From Paenibacillus sp. MBLB1832 (GTDB taxonomy: Bacteria; Bacillota; Bacilli; Paenibacillales; NBRC-103111), in NCBI RefSeq assembly GCF_032271945.1, contig NZ_CP130319.1, forward strand, positions 699,001 through 763,000: a DNA stretch of 64,000 nt, given 5' to 3'. The notes below the pieces were generated by a model. It searched no databases, was not told where the DNA came from, and saw nothing but the letters and a program-made list of their open reading frames with translations. Below, piece after piece: positions 6,427 to 15,973 of the stretch (the stretch's first letter is position 1; each line of letters opens with the position of its first letter). A program made the position numbers and the translations under genes.

Positions 6427-8460
6427 TTGCACGTGATAGGAGCAGGTGGACTAGGAGGTCCTGGCGGAATGGGACGGCTGTCTGACGGCAATCGCCCGAA
6501 AGCGAAGCTGAAGGATGTATCGATTCGTCGTATTTTACAATTGTTCAAAAGTTACTGGGGGCAGCTGATGGTGATCATCGGCTTAGCGCTGCTTGCGGCA
6601 GTTATCGGGTTAATTCCGCCTCTTGTGATGAAAGAAATCATCGATACAGCGATTCCAGAAGGGCATGTGAAGCTGTTGGCGGTTATGGCCTTTCTGTTGA
6701 TACTTTTGCCTGTGCTAAGCGGCGTGCTGGGTGTCTGGCAGAATCACCTCAATACCAAAGTAACGCAAGGGGTTATCCGAGATTTGGGGCAGTCGTTGTT
6801 TCATAATTTGCAGCGGCAATCAATGGCTTTTTTCACCGACGCGCGTTCGGGCGAAATTGTGCAGCGTATCACGGGAGATGTGCAAGCGGTCCAAAGTGTT
6901 GTGACCTCGCTGGTGGTCTCGTCGATTACGCAGATCGTTATCGTCGTCACGACCATTGGCATTCTATTTACGCTGGATTGGAAGTTAGCGATTATTTCTG
7001 TGTTGATTCTTCCTCTTTTCGTGCTTCCTGTCAAAAAGGTGTCCAAGCTGCGCAAAGCGCTTCGCATCGAGACGCAGAAAGTACGTTCCGATATCACGTC
7101 TCAGTTGAATGAGAACTTCGGGATCTCGGGTGCGTTGCTGACGCGGATTTTTGGCAGAGAGAAACAGCAAGAGCTTGAATTTACGGCGATGAATCAAAAG
7201 GTGATGGATCTGGAGCTGCGGCTGAACCTGGTCGGCCGCTGGTTCGGGATGGCGACAAGCACGCTTGGTCCGTTAGGTACCGCGATTATTTATATCTACG
7301 GGGGTTACTCCGTGATTATGGGGCATATGACGCTAGGGTCGATTGTCGCATTCACTGCGTATTTGGGGCGGTTGTACATGCCGGTAGGGACGCTGCTCAA
7401 CCTGCATGTTGAGGTTGCGACGGCGCTAGGGGTGTTTCAGCGCATTTTTGAGTACCAGGACATGGTGCCGGATGTCATGGATGTTCCAGGAGCTCGCCCG
7501 ATCGGGACGGTAGCGGGGCGTGTGGCGTATAAGCAGGTGTCGTTTGCTTATAGGCCGGGCGAACAAGGTGGGGCAAAGCAGGGCGGGAAGCCCGGTGATC
7601 AAGGCTGGGCAGGGCAGAGTGGGAAGCCCGGTGATCAAGGCGGAGCAGGGCAGAGCGGGAAGCCCGGTGATCAAGGCGGAGCAGGGCAGAAGGCGAAGCC
7701 CAGTGATCAAAGCGGAGCAGGGCAGAAGGCGAAGCCCGTGCAGTATGCGCTGCGCGACGTCACCTTCGAGGCGCAGCCTGGTGAAATGGTCGCGCTCGTC
7801 GGACCGAGCGGCGCAGGGAAGTCGACGCTCATCGGCATGATCGCGCGGCTGTACGACCCGACAGCCGGCGTGGTGGAAGTCGACGGCGTGGACGTCCGCG
7901 ACGTGGCAATGGCGTCACTGCGCGCGCAGATCGCTTACGTGACGCAGGAGTCATTTCTGTTCCACGCGACGATTGGCGACAACCTGCGCTTTGCGCGGGA
8001 GGACGCGACGCGTGAGGAGATGGAGGCCGCTTGTCGGCAGGCCTACATTCATGATTTTATCGTGTCGCTTCCTGAAGGGTACGACACGATGGTCGGCGAG
8101 CGCGGCCACCGGCTCTCCGGCGGCGAGCGCCAGCGGATCGCGATTGCCCGCGCGATCCTGAAGCGCCCGCGCATCCTCATCCTCGACGAGGCGACGTCGC
8201 ACTTGGACTCGGAGTCCGAGTCCTATGTGCAGGCGGCGCTGGAGGAGTTGATGCAAGGGCGCACGACGCTCGTGATCGCGCACCGGCTCTCTACGGTGCT
8301 GGCTGCCGATCACATTCTGGTGATCGAAGCGGGCAGCGTCGTGGAGCGGGGTACGCACAGCGAGCTGCTCGCGCTGGAGGGGCTGTACGCACGGCTGTAC
8401 AGCACGCAGTTCGCGAAGGCCGCCGAGGTGGAGCAGGAAAGAGCCAATTTTCCACGATGA
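6427..8460 (+). CDS. ABC exporter half-transporter (fused TMD-NBD) with repeat linker
   Basis: A 677-residue type IV ABC exporter: six membrane helices in residues 35-320, then an ATPase domain with Walker A GPSGAGKST (459-467), Q-loop YVTQES, signature LSGGERQR (from 563) and Walker B ILILDEATS (D587, E588). It would work as a homodimer exporting a drug, lipid or peptide; the substrate cannot be told. It is longer than usual because residues 387-434 between the domains are four 12-residue repeats. TTG 6427 follows AAGAGGAG; GTG 6433 is also possible. The NBD half is clearly GC-richer than the TMD half. Confidence 0.9.
   Translation: MHVIGAGGLGGPGGMGRLSDGNRPKAKLKDVSIRRILQLFKSYWGQLMVIIGLALLAAVIGLIPPLVMKEIIDTAIPEGHVKLLAVMAFLLILLPVLSGVLGVWQNHLNTKVTQGVIRDLGQSLFHNLQRQSMAFFTDARSGEIVQRITGDVQAVQSVVTSLVVSSITQIVIVVTTIGILFTLDWKLAIISVLILPLFVLPVKKVSKLRKALRIETQKVRSDITSQLNENFGISGALLTRIFGREKQQELEFTAMNQKVMDLELRLNLVGRWFGMATSTLGPLGTAIIYIYGGYSVIMGHMTLGSIVAFTAYLGRLYMPVGTLLNLHVEVATALGVFQRIFEYQDMVPDVMDVPGARPIGTVAGRVAYKQVSFAYRPGEQGGAKQGGKPGDQGWAGQSGKPGDQGGAGQSGKPGDQGGAGQKAKPSDQSGAGQKAKPVQYALRDVTFEAQPGEMVALVGPSGAGKSTLIGMIARLYDPTAGVVEVDGVDVRDVAMASLRAQIAYVTQESFLFHATIGDNLRFAREDATREEMEAACRQAYIHDFIVSLPEGYDTMVGERGHRLSGGERQRIAIARAILKRPRILILDEATSHLDSESESYVQAALEELMQGRTTLVIAHRLSTVLAADHILVIEAGSVVERGTHSELLALEGLYARLYSTQFAKAAEVEQERANFPR
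7585..7728 (+). repeat. Four in-frame 36-bp repeats encoding GKPGDQGxAGQx
   Basis: Four consecutive 36-bp units encode GKPGDQGWAGQS, GKPGDQGGAGQS, GKPGDQGGAGQK and AKPSDQSGAGQK, with partial copies (GEQGGAKQG, AKP) at either side. They replace the usual short linker between membrane and ATPase domains. Confidence 0.9.
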
Positions 8461-8481
8461 GGTGGGGGATTTGGCTTTTTT
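8441..8481 (+). terminator. Terminator overlapping the ABC exporter stop
   Basis: GAGCCAAT...CCAC pairs with GTGG...ATTTGGCTTTTTT; the stem begins inside the last codons of the exporter gene and ends in six T residues. Confidence 0.7.
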
Positions 8482-8516
8482 CCCGTGTGTTCACTTTCTG
8501 AAGGGCTGGAGACGAG

Positions 8517-8543
8517 GAGTTAATCGAAACAATCGACTAACTC
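8517..8543. repeat. Palindromic intergenic repeat, copy 1
   Basis: GAGTTAATCGAAACAATCGACTAACTC forms a near-perfect hairpin around AAAC/AATCG. Two relatives occur at 22264-22295 and 22315-22344. It overlaps the stop codon of the membrane-protein gene on the minus strand. Confidence 0.6.
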
Positions 8544-9127
8544 GAGTGATGTGGTGGATAGTGGGAATAGGTTGAATCCCCGACGTGCCCTAGAGCAGCA
8601 GCTTCATCGGCCGCTGGGGCAGTCGGCGTGAGCTTCGAACTCTCGCGCAGTAAGTAGCCGAAGTATAGCACGTAATACGACACAATGATGAAGAATACGG
8701 CTGCGGTGACGGGGTCTCTAGTAAATTGCGCAAGGTCGGCAGGATTGATTTGTGCTGATGTTGTCGTTACAGCAATGACGGCATACCGATACGCAAGACG
8801 GCCAAGAAAGAGCACGAGAACCGTAATCTCAACCCAGAGGTGTGTGCGGTAATACCAGCCATCGCTCCGATGCTCGAAGCGTGTATGGCGAATGGCTGTC
8901 ATTCCGAGATATGTGCCGCCCGCAAGGCCGATTCCATAGCCGATGAAATGAATTGGGTGAACGAAACCTAGAAGGAAGATAATTCCGCCTAGGAGGCTAA
9001 AAAGCGAAAGGCGGATCGTAAGCCGGCGCGTGGCAAGCTTTTGAAATCCGATGGTACGTTTCGCTCTTCGATACACGATCAAGCCGATAATAAGAACGGG
9101 AATGAGGTAATGCAACCAATTCCCCAT
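8537..9127 (-). CDS. Integral membrane protein (CcdC/DUF1453-like)
   Basis: A 196-residue protein with about five hydrophobic segments: LHYLIPVLIIGLIVYRRAK, LSLFSLLGGIIFLLGFVH, a glycine-rich helix, VEITVLVLFLGRLAYRYAV and VTAAVFFIIVSYYVLYFGYL. The short arginine-rich loops recall the CcdC-like DUF1453 membrane proteins, but the match is from memory and is weak. The C-terminal 25 residues are hydrophilic. It is convergent with the ABC exporter and a palindromic repeat lies at its stop codon. Confidence 0.6.
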   Translation of the reverse strand: MGNWLHYLIPVLIIGLIVYRRAKRTIGFQKLATRRLTIRLSLFSLLGGIIFLLGFVHPIHFIGYGIGLAGGTYLGMTAIRHTRFEHRSDGWYYRTHLWVEITVLVLFLGRLAYRYAVIAVTTTSAQINPADLAQFTRDPVTAAVFFIIVSYYVLYFGYLLRESSKLTPTAPAADEAAALGHVGDSTYSHYPPHHSS

Positions 9128-9294
9128 ACGGGAGCACCTCCAATCTGTTTGGGAAAGTTGATCTTATTGTAGCAAAATTGGACGTTCCATTGGGATAAAA
9201 TGTTAGTCCGTTTACAAAAACCTGTCATACACTTAATAGTAGTGCGATAAAATTACTATTACACACTCTATGTGCCGCAAGGAGTTGACGGTAA

Positions 9295-9591
9295 ATGGCT
9301 CTAATTACTCATGTGAATGTTTGTAACGAAGTCAATGAAATTTACTGTTGTCTTCGCAATAAAATCGTAAAGCTCGATGCGAATCAGAAGGAGCAATTTT
9401 GTCAGGGGTGTAAAATGTTCGCAGGTGCTGCCCCAGGCTATGCTCATGGTGTCTCTTGTGTGTGGGAAGATCTGCGTCTTATTAGTAATCCACATGTGGT
9501 GCTCAATCCGATTGAGGAATTCGCTCATAATCAAATTCGCCAAGTGCCGCCCGAGGGTCCGGCATTATTCGTATATACACCAGAATGGTAA
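9295..9591 (+). CDS. Small Cys-rich hypothetical protein
   Basis: A 98-residue protein with cysteines in VNVCNEV, EIYCCLRNK, FCQGCKMF and VSCVWED, a spacing that could bind one zinc. I do not recognise the family. AAGGAG lies ten bases before ATG 9295. Its stop overlaps the start of the HAD gene (ATG 9585), so the two are translationally coupled. Confidence 0.65.
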   Translation: MALITHVNVCNEVNEIYCCLRNKIVKLDANQKEQFCQGCKMFAGAAPGYAHGVSCVWEDLRLISNPHVVLNPIEEFAHNQIRQVPPEGPALFVYTPEW

Positions 9592-10220
9592 AACATATTC
9601 TCTTTGATTTTGACGGGACACTTGTCGACTCCAGAGCACTGCTAGTGAGGCTCTACAATGAAATGGCGGCTCAATATCGGTTTCGCCCCATACGCGATCA
9701 GGACCTGGCTACGCTGCGCTCGATGTCGATTTCGGAAAGGGTAGACCAGTTAGGCGTTCCAGTGCTTCAGATTCCGAAGCTGATGGTCACGGGCCGGCAA
9801 TTGTATCATGATAACATCCGATCGCTGCATATCGTACCTGGGATGAAAGAGATCATTGCCAAGCTAGCCACCCAGAACATCAAGAGTTCGATTCTGTCCT
9901 CTAATTCGGAAGCCAACATTCGTCTTTGTTTACGCAAGAACAAGATGGAGAGCGCGTTTAAAGAGATTATTTCGGCGAAGCATATTTTTGGTAAGCATAA
10001 TTCGATCCGTAAAGTCATGAAGCAATGGGGGACCACGCCAGCGCGGATGATTTATGTGGGGGATGAATTGCGTGATATCGAATCGTGCAAGAAATTAGGT
10101 GTGCCCATCGTAGCCGTCACGTGGGGGTACGACTCAGCCCAGCTGTTGATGAGCGGGAAGCCGGATTATCTCGTGAACACGCCAGGTGATTTGTATCGGA
10201 CGCTGATGAATTTGGTGTAG
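9585..10220 (+). CDS. HAD superfamily phosphatase (PGP/PpaX-like)
   Basis: A 211-residue HAD hydrolase. Motif I is FDFDGTLVDS at the N-terminus with the two catalytic aspartates, motif II is SILSSNSE in the middle, and motif III/IV is K (KHNSIRKV) followed by IYVGDELRDIE. The alpha-helical cap between motifs I and II is of the phosphoglycolate/pyrophosphatase type. It hydrolyses a small phosphorylated metabolite; the substrate is not predictable. It overlaps the upstream Cys-rich gene by seven bases. Confidence 0.85.
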   Translation: MVKHILFDFDGTLVDSRALLVRLYNEMAAQYRFRPIRDQDLATLRSMSISERVDQLGVPVLQIPKLMVTGRQLYHDNIRSLHIVPGMKEIIAKLATQNIKSSILSSNSEANIRLCLRKNKMESAFKEIISAKHIFGKHNSIRKVMKQWGTTPARMIYVGDELRDIESCKKLGVPIVAVTWGYDSAQLLMSGKPDYLVNTPGDLYRTLMNLV

Positions 10221-10398
10221 CGAATGGAATTAATAAGTGAGTTGAAAAGGGACGACGGGTCCGTCGCAGTGGAGTGACTGAGGCGGCTTCTTTATTTTTT
10301 TAGGCATAATAGCCTACGTTTCTAATCTTAGAGTGTAGAACTAAAGAACTATTTATGATATCCTTTTAGTAGGAATACCTATGGGAAGGGATGGTCAT

Positions 10399-10746
10399 AT
10401 GAAAGAAGATCGCCAAACACTTGTTGATGAATTTTTTGCGATGATTCGCAGGTTGAACCGTACGGGTTCTGATATTATCAATGTAAGAGAATTTTTCTGG
10501 AGATCCTCTGAGAGCCGTGGCTTTGTCCCGCCGACCGTCGAATTTATGACTGTGCTCAAAACATATAATGCCGTGCTGTTCCATGAATTTCGTAAATCGC
10601 TTGTTCCCAATACAAGTATGCATATTTTAGCCAATGTACATATGGAAGCGGGAGAAGCACTCATCAGCCTAGGCATCACAAGCTTGGAAGAGCTTGAACT
10701 AGCTGTTAAGGGCAAGATTATGACGAAAAGTGCCAGTGCTGGATAG
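10399..10746 (+). CDS. Hypothetical protein (115 aa)
   Basis: A 115-residue, mostly helical soluble protein with no recognised domain. Notable stretches are SDIINVREFFWRSSESRGF and ILANVHMEAGEALISLGITS. ATG 10399 was chosen over ATG 10381 because GGGAAGGG lies just upstream of the later ATG. A strong terminator follows, so it appears to be a single-gene unit. Confidence 0.55.
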   Translation: MKEDRQTLVDEFFAMIRRLNRTGSDIINVREFFWRSSESRGFVPPTVEFMTVLKTYNAVLFHEFRKSLVPNTSMHILANVHMEAGEALISLGITSLEELELAVKGKIMTKSASAG

Positions 10747-10772
10747 CCATATCGCTGGCACCCGAATGAAGT

Positions 10773-10808
10773 AAGCCCAAGCGCAGATAGAGGCGCTTGG
10801 GCTTTTTT
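10773..10808 (+). terminator. Strong terminator
   Basis: AAGCCCAAGCGC and GCGCTTGGGCTT form a 12-bp GC-rich stem followed by TTTT. It lies between convergent genes and could serve both. Confidence 0.9.
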
Positions 10809-10871
10809 ATTGCATAGGTGCGTAGACGGAACGACGTTCCGCTTGGAGTGGGAAATATATGGCGTACGGAA

Positions 10872-13016
10872 CTAATCCTTCTTTTGCCCCATGGCAGCAA
10901 GCAGCTTGTCAGCCAGCGAGTTCCCGAGCTGGGCCTGATCGGAGAACTGCTCAATGAGCTGTCGGTTCGCCTTGGCTGTGGCTTTGCGTCCGCCGCCTGT
11001 TGAATTGCCGTCGATCTTCTCGACGACATTGCAAGGACGGCATTGAAAATATTTGCCTGCTTTGCCCGTATGGATTTCCATTTTCTTATGGCATTGCGGG
11101 CATCGATGGTTCGTAAGCTGGCCGTCGGCCTCGCGTTTATAGGAACACTCGCGGCTTGAGCAGACGAGGAAACGGCCGCGTTTGCCTTTGACTTCTTGCA
11201 GGAATTCGCCGCAATCCGGGCATTTGCTCCCTGTTAAATTGTGCGGCTTGTAGGCTGCTGAACTGCGTTTGACTTCCGCGACAAGCTCGACTGTTTTCTT
11301 GCGGATACCGTTCAGGAACGTATCCATGCTTCCTTTGCCTTTGGAAATCCTCTCGAGCTCTTGCTCCCAGCGTGCGGTAAGCTCTGGCGAGCGAAGTTCC
11401 TCGGAAGCAAGCTCGATCAACTGCTTGCCCTTGCCAGTCGGCATGAGCGAGTTACCTTGGCGCTCAATCGTGTCCGAGGAGATGAGCTTCTCGATAATAT
11501 CAGCTCGTGTGGCTGGGGTGCCGAGGCCCCATTTCTCCATCTGCGAGAGCAAGGAAGCCTCATTGTAGCGAGCAGGCGGCTTCGTCTGCAGGCTCACCTG
11601 ACGGACGTTGCGCGCAGCGACCTTATCCTGCTCCGACGCTTGCGGGAGAAGCTGAGAAGATTCTTCCTCTGAGTCGTTATCTTCGCGATCAGGGTCTGTG
11701 AAATCGGAGGCGCCATACACGTCTTTCCAGCCAGCCTGCTTCACGACTTTACCAGAAGCGTAGAGCTTCTCGCCAGCGATCTCGATCGTCAGTTTGGTCT
11801 CATCGTAGCGGCAAGGCCCGCAGAAAAGGGCAAGAAATCGCCGAACGATCAGGTCGTAGAGTCTGCGTTCATCGGCGCTTAACGTTGCTAATGAAATCGC
11901 CTCGCCCGTTGGGATGATGGCATGATGATCGGTAACTTTTGCATCGTCGACGATTCGTTTCGTAATGGTCAGCGGTTTACGAATAAACGGTGCAGCAAGT
12001 GCTGCATAAGGACCAATCGCTGCGCCTTTCAGACGGCCGAGCAAGGTCGGCACCATGTCTGAGCTTAAGTAGCGCGAATCCGTTCGCGGATACGTGACGA
12101 TCTTGTACTGCTCGTACAATCGCTGCAAAACGTTGGATGTTTGTTTGGCAGAGAAGCCGAACTTGCGGTTCGCATCGCGCTGAAGCTCGGTTAGATCATA
12201 TGCTAGCGGATGTGGAATCTGCTTCTCGGTGTTCTTCACCTGCACGATGCGGCCGTTCTGGCCGTGCAGCTTTGCCTTTAAGGCATCGGTCCGCTCACGG
12301 TCGAACAGACGCGGGTCGCCTGTCTTCGGATCCCGCCACTGGGCGCGGAACGATCCGAGGTCGGCTTCGATGAGCCAGTAGGGCTCGGAGCGGAAATCCC
12401 GGATTTCCGCTTCGCGGTCCGTCATCATCGCGAGTGTGGGCGTCTGCACACGCCCCGCTGATAGAGAGGCGCCGAACTTGCTGGTCAGCGCGCGCGTCAC
12501 ATTCAGGCCGATCAGCCAATCGGCCTCGGAACGACAGACGGCTGCTTGATACAGCCGATTGTAGTCGGTGCCAGGCTTCAGCTGCGCGAAGCCTTCGCGG
12601 ATTGCTTGATCCGTCTGAGACGAGATCCAAAGCCGTTTGAACGGCTTCTTCCAGCGGATCAGTTCCATAATCCAGCGAGCCACGAGCTCACCCTCGCGCC
12701 CCGCATCGGTTGCGATAACCAGCTCTGCAAGGTCGCCCCGCCGGCTTAGCTGCTCAATCCCGCGGAACTGATGTGACGTTTCTTTCATCACTTTGAGTTT
12801 CATTTTCTCAGGGATGATCGGAAGGTCTTCTAGGTTCCAAGTTTTGTACTTTGCGTCATAATCATCGGGTTCAGCGAGTGTCACGAGATGACCAAGCGCC
12901 CAGGTGACGACATATTTGGCACCCTCGAAGTGGTGTTTTTGCTTTTGGTTACAGCCAAGCACTCGCGCAATCTCTTTGGCGACACTTGGTTTTTCAGTGA
13001 GAACAAGAATTTTCAT
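10872..13016 (-). CDS. topB: DNA topoisomerase III
   Basis: A 714-residue type IA topoisomerase of TopB type. The TOPRIM domain starts VLTEKPSVAKEIARVLG and continues with ATDAGREGELVARW; the catalytic tyrosine is in the TYPRTDSRYL block at about residue 315. Two zinc-ribbon motifs follow at the C-terminus (CPDCGEFLQ...CSSRECSY and CPQCHKKM...CRPC). It relaxes and decatenates DNA through a transient 5'-phosphotyrosine bond. ATG 13016 has AGAGGTCGATCTCC upstream. The gene is monocistronic. Confidence 0.95.
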   Translation of the reverse strand: MKILVLTEKPSVAKEIARVLGCNQKQKHHFEGAKYVVTWALGHLVTLAEPDDYDAKYKTWNLEDLPIIPEKMKLKVMKETSHQFRGIEQLSRRGDLAELVIATDAGREGELVARWIMELIRWKKPFKRLWISSQTDQAIREGFAQLKPGTDYNRLYQAAVCRSEADWLIGLNVTRALTSKFGASLSAGRVQTPTLAMMTDREAEIRDFRSEPYWLIEADLGSFRAQWRDPKTGDPRLFDRERTDALKAKLHGQNGRIVQVKNTEKQIPHPLAYDLTELQRDANRKFGFSAKQTSNVLQRLYEQYKIVTYPRTDSRYLSSDMVPTLLGRLKGAAIGPYAALAAPFIRKPLTITKRIVDDAKVTDHHAIIPTGEAISLATLSADERRLYDLIVRRFLALFCGPCRYDETKLTIEIAGEKLYASGKVVKQAGWKDVYGASDFTDPDREDNDSEEESSQLLPQASEQDKVAARNVRQVSLQTKPPARYNEASLLSQMEKWGLGTPATRADIIEKLISSDTIERQGNSLMPTGKGKQLIELASEELRSPELTARWEQELERISKGKGSMDTFLNGIRKKTVELVAEVKRSSAAYKPHNLTGSKCPDCGEFLQEVKGKRGRFLVCSSRECSYKREADGQLTNHRCPQCHKKMEIHTGKAGKYFQCRPCNVVEKIDGNSTGGGRKATAKANRQLIEQFSDQAQLGNSLADKLLAAMGQKKD

Positions 13017-13193
13017 AGGAGATCGACCTCTTTTCTACATACCCATTAGCATAAGCGAACAAGGAATACATTTCAATTCAGCTTTTTCGAAAAAAAACAT
13101 GGATCAATTGGCGAAAAAAAGGGAATATTGTCTTTTTTCGTCCGAATATGAGGTATAATGGTTGTAATTAGAATGAAAAGAGGTCAATCCTGA

Positions 13194-14825
13194 ATGGGTC
13201 GCATGCTTACTCTTTTTACCAACCACACCATTAAAATGAGGCTGCAGCTGTGGATTAGCACCATCATTGTTTTACTGGCCTTTTCAATTATTGTTCCTTT
13301 TTATTTTATAGAGAAGAAAGATCGCCTGGAAGAAGCGGATGTGCAATTGAAGCAGGTTATTACCCTGCAGAGCTTATATATCGAACGTTGGAATCAAGAA
13401 AAGCTGGATGCGATCAAACGTTTCTCACTTTCGGATAATGCCAAGTTTCATCGTATTGGTGATTTAAAACGAGAATTTCAAGATTACGCAAAAGTGGAAT
13501 CGGAATTTCAATCGATTACTTATGTGGAGCCGAATGGCTACATTTTTCCAGAAGGGAGTGGGCGGAGTCCAATCTATGTTGGGGACCGAACCTACTACCT
13601 CCGTGGCAAAGAGAAAAAAAGTTATGTATCTGGTGTTGTCATTTCCAAAGATGATGGCAAGCCCGTTATTACGTTTTCGGTCCCTGTGCTCGATGATCAT
13701 AATGAGTTCAGAGGCATTGTGCTAGGGATTGTTACCCTGGAGATGTTGAATAAATTGATGTCTCAGCTGAGCTTCGGGGAAACCGGTGAAGTGTACGTTC
13801 TTGACTCTCAAGGTAATATCGTCACGGCTTCCAACCATGCAGCGGACAGCATGATTACCCAGCGAGCATCGTCTGAGATTTTCACGCGTGCGAGGTCAAA
13901 TAGTAAAGACCATAGTGCTTATACAGGATTCAGGGGAGAAAAGGTATATGGCCAATATCGCTGGTCGCCAGAGAGGAATTGGGTCGTCGTTGGTGAAATC
14001 ACACAGAAGGAAGTGTTCTACAAGCTCAATGAACTGAGTGTGACGATCATCATAATTTCATTGATAGCGCTTCTATTTAGTATTGGTGCTGCTGTGATGA
14101 TTGCTTCGAAGATGGAGAGGCCGATCCGTTATCTGCTTCGTGCGACAAAGATCATTCAGAACGGCAACTACGATTATCAGATCAACGCGGATAAAATCAG
14201 AAAAGCGCCGATGGAACTGCGGCAATTAGTCAATACCTTCAATTTAATGTCAGGCCGCTTGAAATCTAATATTTCACTTCTTGAGCATTCCGCTTGGATG
14301 GATCAACTGACGGAAATTCATAATCGCCGATTCATGATGACGGAGGGCAACAGGCAGCTGCAAATGTGCATCGCCTACGGTCAGACCTGTTCCATTCTCA
14401 TGATGGATATTGATCATTTTAAGAAGATAAACGATACCTATGGTCACTTAGTAGGCGATGCGGTTCTTCATCATGTAGCGAGTCTTTTAAAGCGATACGT
14501 GAATACGGAAACGATTGTGGCTCGCTACGGGGGCGAAGAGTTTATCGTGCTGCTCCTGCATAAAAATGCGGCTGAAAGTGCTCAGGTGGCTGAGGAACTA
14601 AGAGAGCTATTCATGCAAGAGCCTTACATCAACGAAAAGGTGACGGTCAGAATTACAGCGAGCATCGGTGTTGCTGAGTATTCACCAACCTTAGAATATG
14701 GAACAATGATTATGGAAGATATGGTTTCTCGAGCGGATCATTCCTTGTATCGTGCGAAGTCTGGCGGACGGAACCGAGTGGAAGTAGATACGAAGGGGAA
14801 TCAGGAGAAGCGGTTTGAGGAATAG
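13194..14825 (+). CDS. Membrane diguanylate cyclase (dCache-HAMP-GGDEF)
   Basis: A 543-residue sensor cyclase. One membrane helix at about residues 18-38, an extracellular double-Cache sensor (to about 280, with PIYVGDRTYY and GNIVTASN), a second helix, HAMP, then a GGDEF domain whose active site is GGEEF at 446-450. It makes c-di-GMP from two GTP in response to an external ligand. TATAAT at 13154-13159 is a plausible -10. The start of the oxidoreductase gene 21 bases downstream suggests co-transcription. Confidence 0.9.
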   Translation: MGRMLTLFTNHTIKMRLQLWISTIIVLLAFSIIVPFYFIEKKDRLEEADVQLKQVITLQSLYIERWNQEKLDAIKRFSLSDNAKFHRIGDLKREFQDYAKVESEFQSITYVEPNGYIFPEGSGRSPIYVGDRTYYLRGKEKKSYVSGVVISKDDGKPVITFSVPVLDDHNEFRGIVLGIVTLEMLNKLMSQLSFGETGEVYVLDSQGNIVTASNHAADSMITQRASSEIFTRARSNSKDHSAYTGFRGEKVYGQYRWSPERNWVVVGEITQKEVFYKLNELSVTIIIISLIALLFSIGAAVMIASKMERPIRYLLRATKIIQNGNYDYQINADKIRKAPMELRQLVNTFNLMSGRLKSNISLLEHSAWMDQLTEIHNRRFMMTEGNRQLQMCIAYGQTCSILMMDIDHFKKINDTYGHLVGDAVLHHVASLLKRYVNTETIVARYGGEEFIVLLLHKNAAESAQVAEELRELFMQEPYINEKVTVRITASIGVAEYSPTLEYGTMIMEDMVSRADHSLYRAKSGGRNRVEVDTKGNQEKRFEE

Positions 14826-14845
14826 CAGATTTGTGGAGGTGTAAA

Positions 14846-15529
14846 ATGAAAGCAAAAGTCGCGATTGTGGCTGGCGGCACGGGGCTGGTCGGGCGGGAGT
14901 TGTTGAAGCAGCTTTTGGCGGATGAAAGTTATGTGCGAGTAATCGCACTGGTTCGGACGAAGATGAACATGGATCGTCTACCTGGTGCGAATAAAATAGA
15001 ACAGCGTGTCATCGACTTCGCGAATCTGTCAGATGCGGTTGATCTCGCCGAAGTGGCCCAGGCACATGTGTTCTGTACGTTGGGCACGACGATTAAAAAA
15101 GCAGGCTCCCAGCGACAGTTCCGGAAGGTGGATCTCGAATATCCGCTGCAGCTAGGGAAACTAGCAAGCCTTGGTGATGCCGATGCGTTCGCCATTGTGA
15201 CGGCAATGGGAGCGAACCGTGATTCTTCGTTCTTTTATAACAAGGTCAAAGGGGAAGTAGAGGACGGATTGCGTGCGCTTCAATTGCGGTCTTTGCACAT
15301 ACTCAGACCCTCTCTGATCCTAGGGGATCGCGGGGAGTTTCGGTTGGCGGAGCGATGGGGAAGCGTGCTAGCGCAAGCGATTGCGCCCTTGATGGTAGGG
15401 AAATTGAGGACCTATCGGCCTATTCATGCGAGCACGATTGCGACAGGGTTAATTCGAGCTGTGAAGTCTGGTAAAGCAGGGGTTCAGGTGTTGACGTCTG
15501 GGCAAATTACAGCCTTGGCTGGCAAGTAG
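14846..15529 (+). CDS. NAD(P)-binding Rossmann protein, HTATIP2/TIP30-like
   Basis: A 227-residue atypical short-chain dehydrogenase with the N-terminal nucleotide motif AGGTGLVGRELLKQLL and the core VFCTLGTTIKKAGSQ, then SSFFYNKVKGEVE, where YNKVK supplies the Tyr-Lys pair. LHILRPSLILGDR and YRPIHASTIA match the TIP30/NAD-dependent epimerase group. Its substrate is unknown. ATG 14846 has GGAGGTG upstream. Confidence 0.8.
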   Translation: MKAKVAIVAGGTGLVGRELLKQLLADESYVRVIALVRTKMNMDRLPGANKIEQRVIDFANLSDAVDLAEVAQAHVFCTLGTTIKKAGSQRQFRKVDLEYPLQLGKLASLGDADAFAIVTAMGANRDSSFFYNKVKGEVEDGLRALQLRSLHILRPSLILGDRGEFRLAERWGSVLAQAIAPLMVGKLRTYRPIHASTIATGLIRAVKSGKAGVQVLTSGQITALAGK

Positions 15530-15645
15530 GATGCGGCTTGGATGCGAGCTGATCGCAGAAAGAGTTGCGTCTCTAGTTATTTTTTCTTAAAATGTTAAGG
15601 TCGTTAATGATTAAGGTGATTCATTCATAGAAAGTAGGTATACAC

Positions 15646-15939
15646 ATGATCGATCATATTGTACTAGTAAAATTTGGTGAAACGACAACACAGGAGCAGC
15701 TTCAAGAGGTTGTTGACCGTTTCAAAGCGCTTCGCGCGCATCTGACAGGGATCGTAGACATTCAAGCTGGCATCAACTTTTCAGAGAAAAATAAAGGGTA
15801 TCAGGTTGTTTTGTCTGTGCGTTTTGAGGATAGAGCGGCCTTGGAAGCTTATGGTCCTAACCCAGAGCACCAAGCGGTGGCTGCTTATATTCGCGAAGTT
15901 GGCCGCGAAGATAGTTTGATTGTGGATATTGAGATTTAG
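15646..15939 (+). CDS. Dabb family stress-responsive barrel protein
   Basis: A 97-residue protein with the Dabb ferredoxin-like barrel pattern: MIDHIVLVKFGE at the N-terminus, VVDRFKALRAHLTGIVDIQ, then YQVVLSVRFEDRAALEAYGP and a closing H-Q...I. Members are dimeric and sometimes act on polyketide or aromatic substrates; many are of unknown role. AAAGTAGG precedes ATG 15646. Confidence 0.8.
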   Translation: MIDHIVLVKFGETTTQEQLQEVVDRFKALRAHLTGIVDIQAGINFSEKNKGYQVVLSVRFEDRAALEAYGPNPEHQAVAAYIREVGREDSLIVDIEI

Positions 15940-15973
15940 GGAGCAAGTTCCCTATAAAGTGACCAAACGCCAT

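Noticed and set aside
7426..7710. Minus-strand frame through the exporter repeats (repetitive Leu/Pro protein)
   Set aside because: It is the antisense reading of the 36-bp repeats and has no start site.
7585..7740. 36-bp near-identical repeats resembling a CRISPR array
   Set aside because: The units are contiguous without spacers and in frame in an ABC exporter, encoding 12-residue repeats.
10872..13016. Several plus-strand frames of 60-110 codons inside topB
   Set aside because: They are antisense shadows of a well-conserved gene without ribosome-binding sites or recognisable domains.
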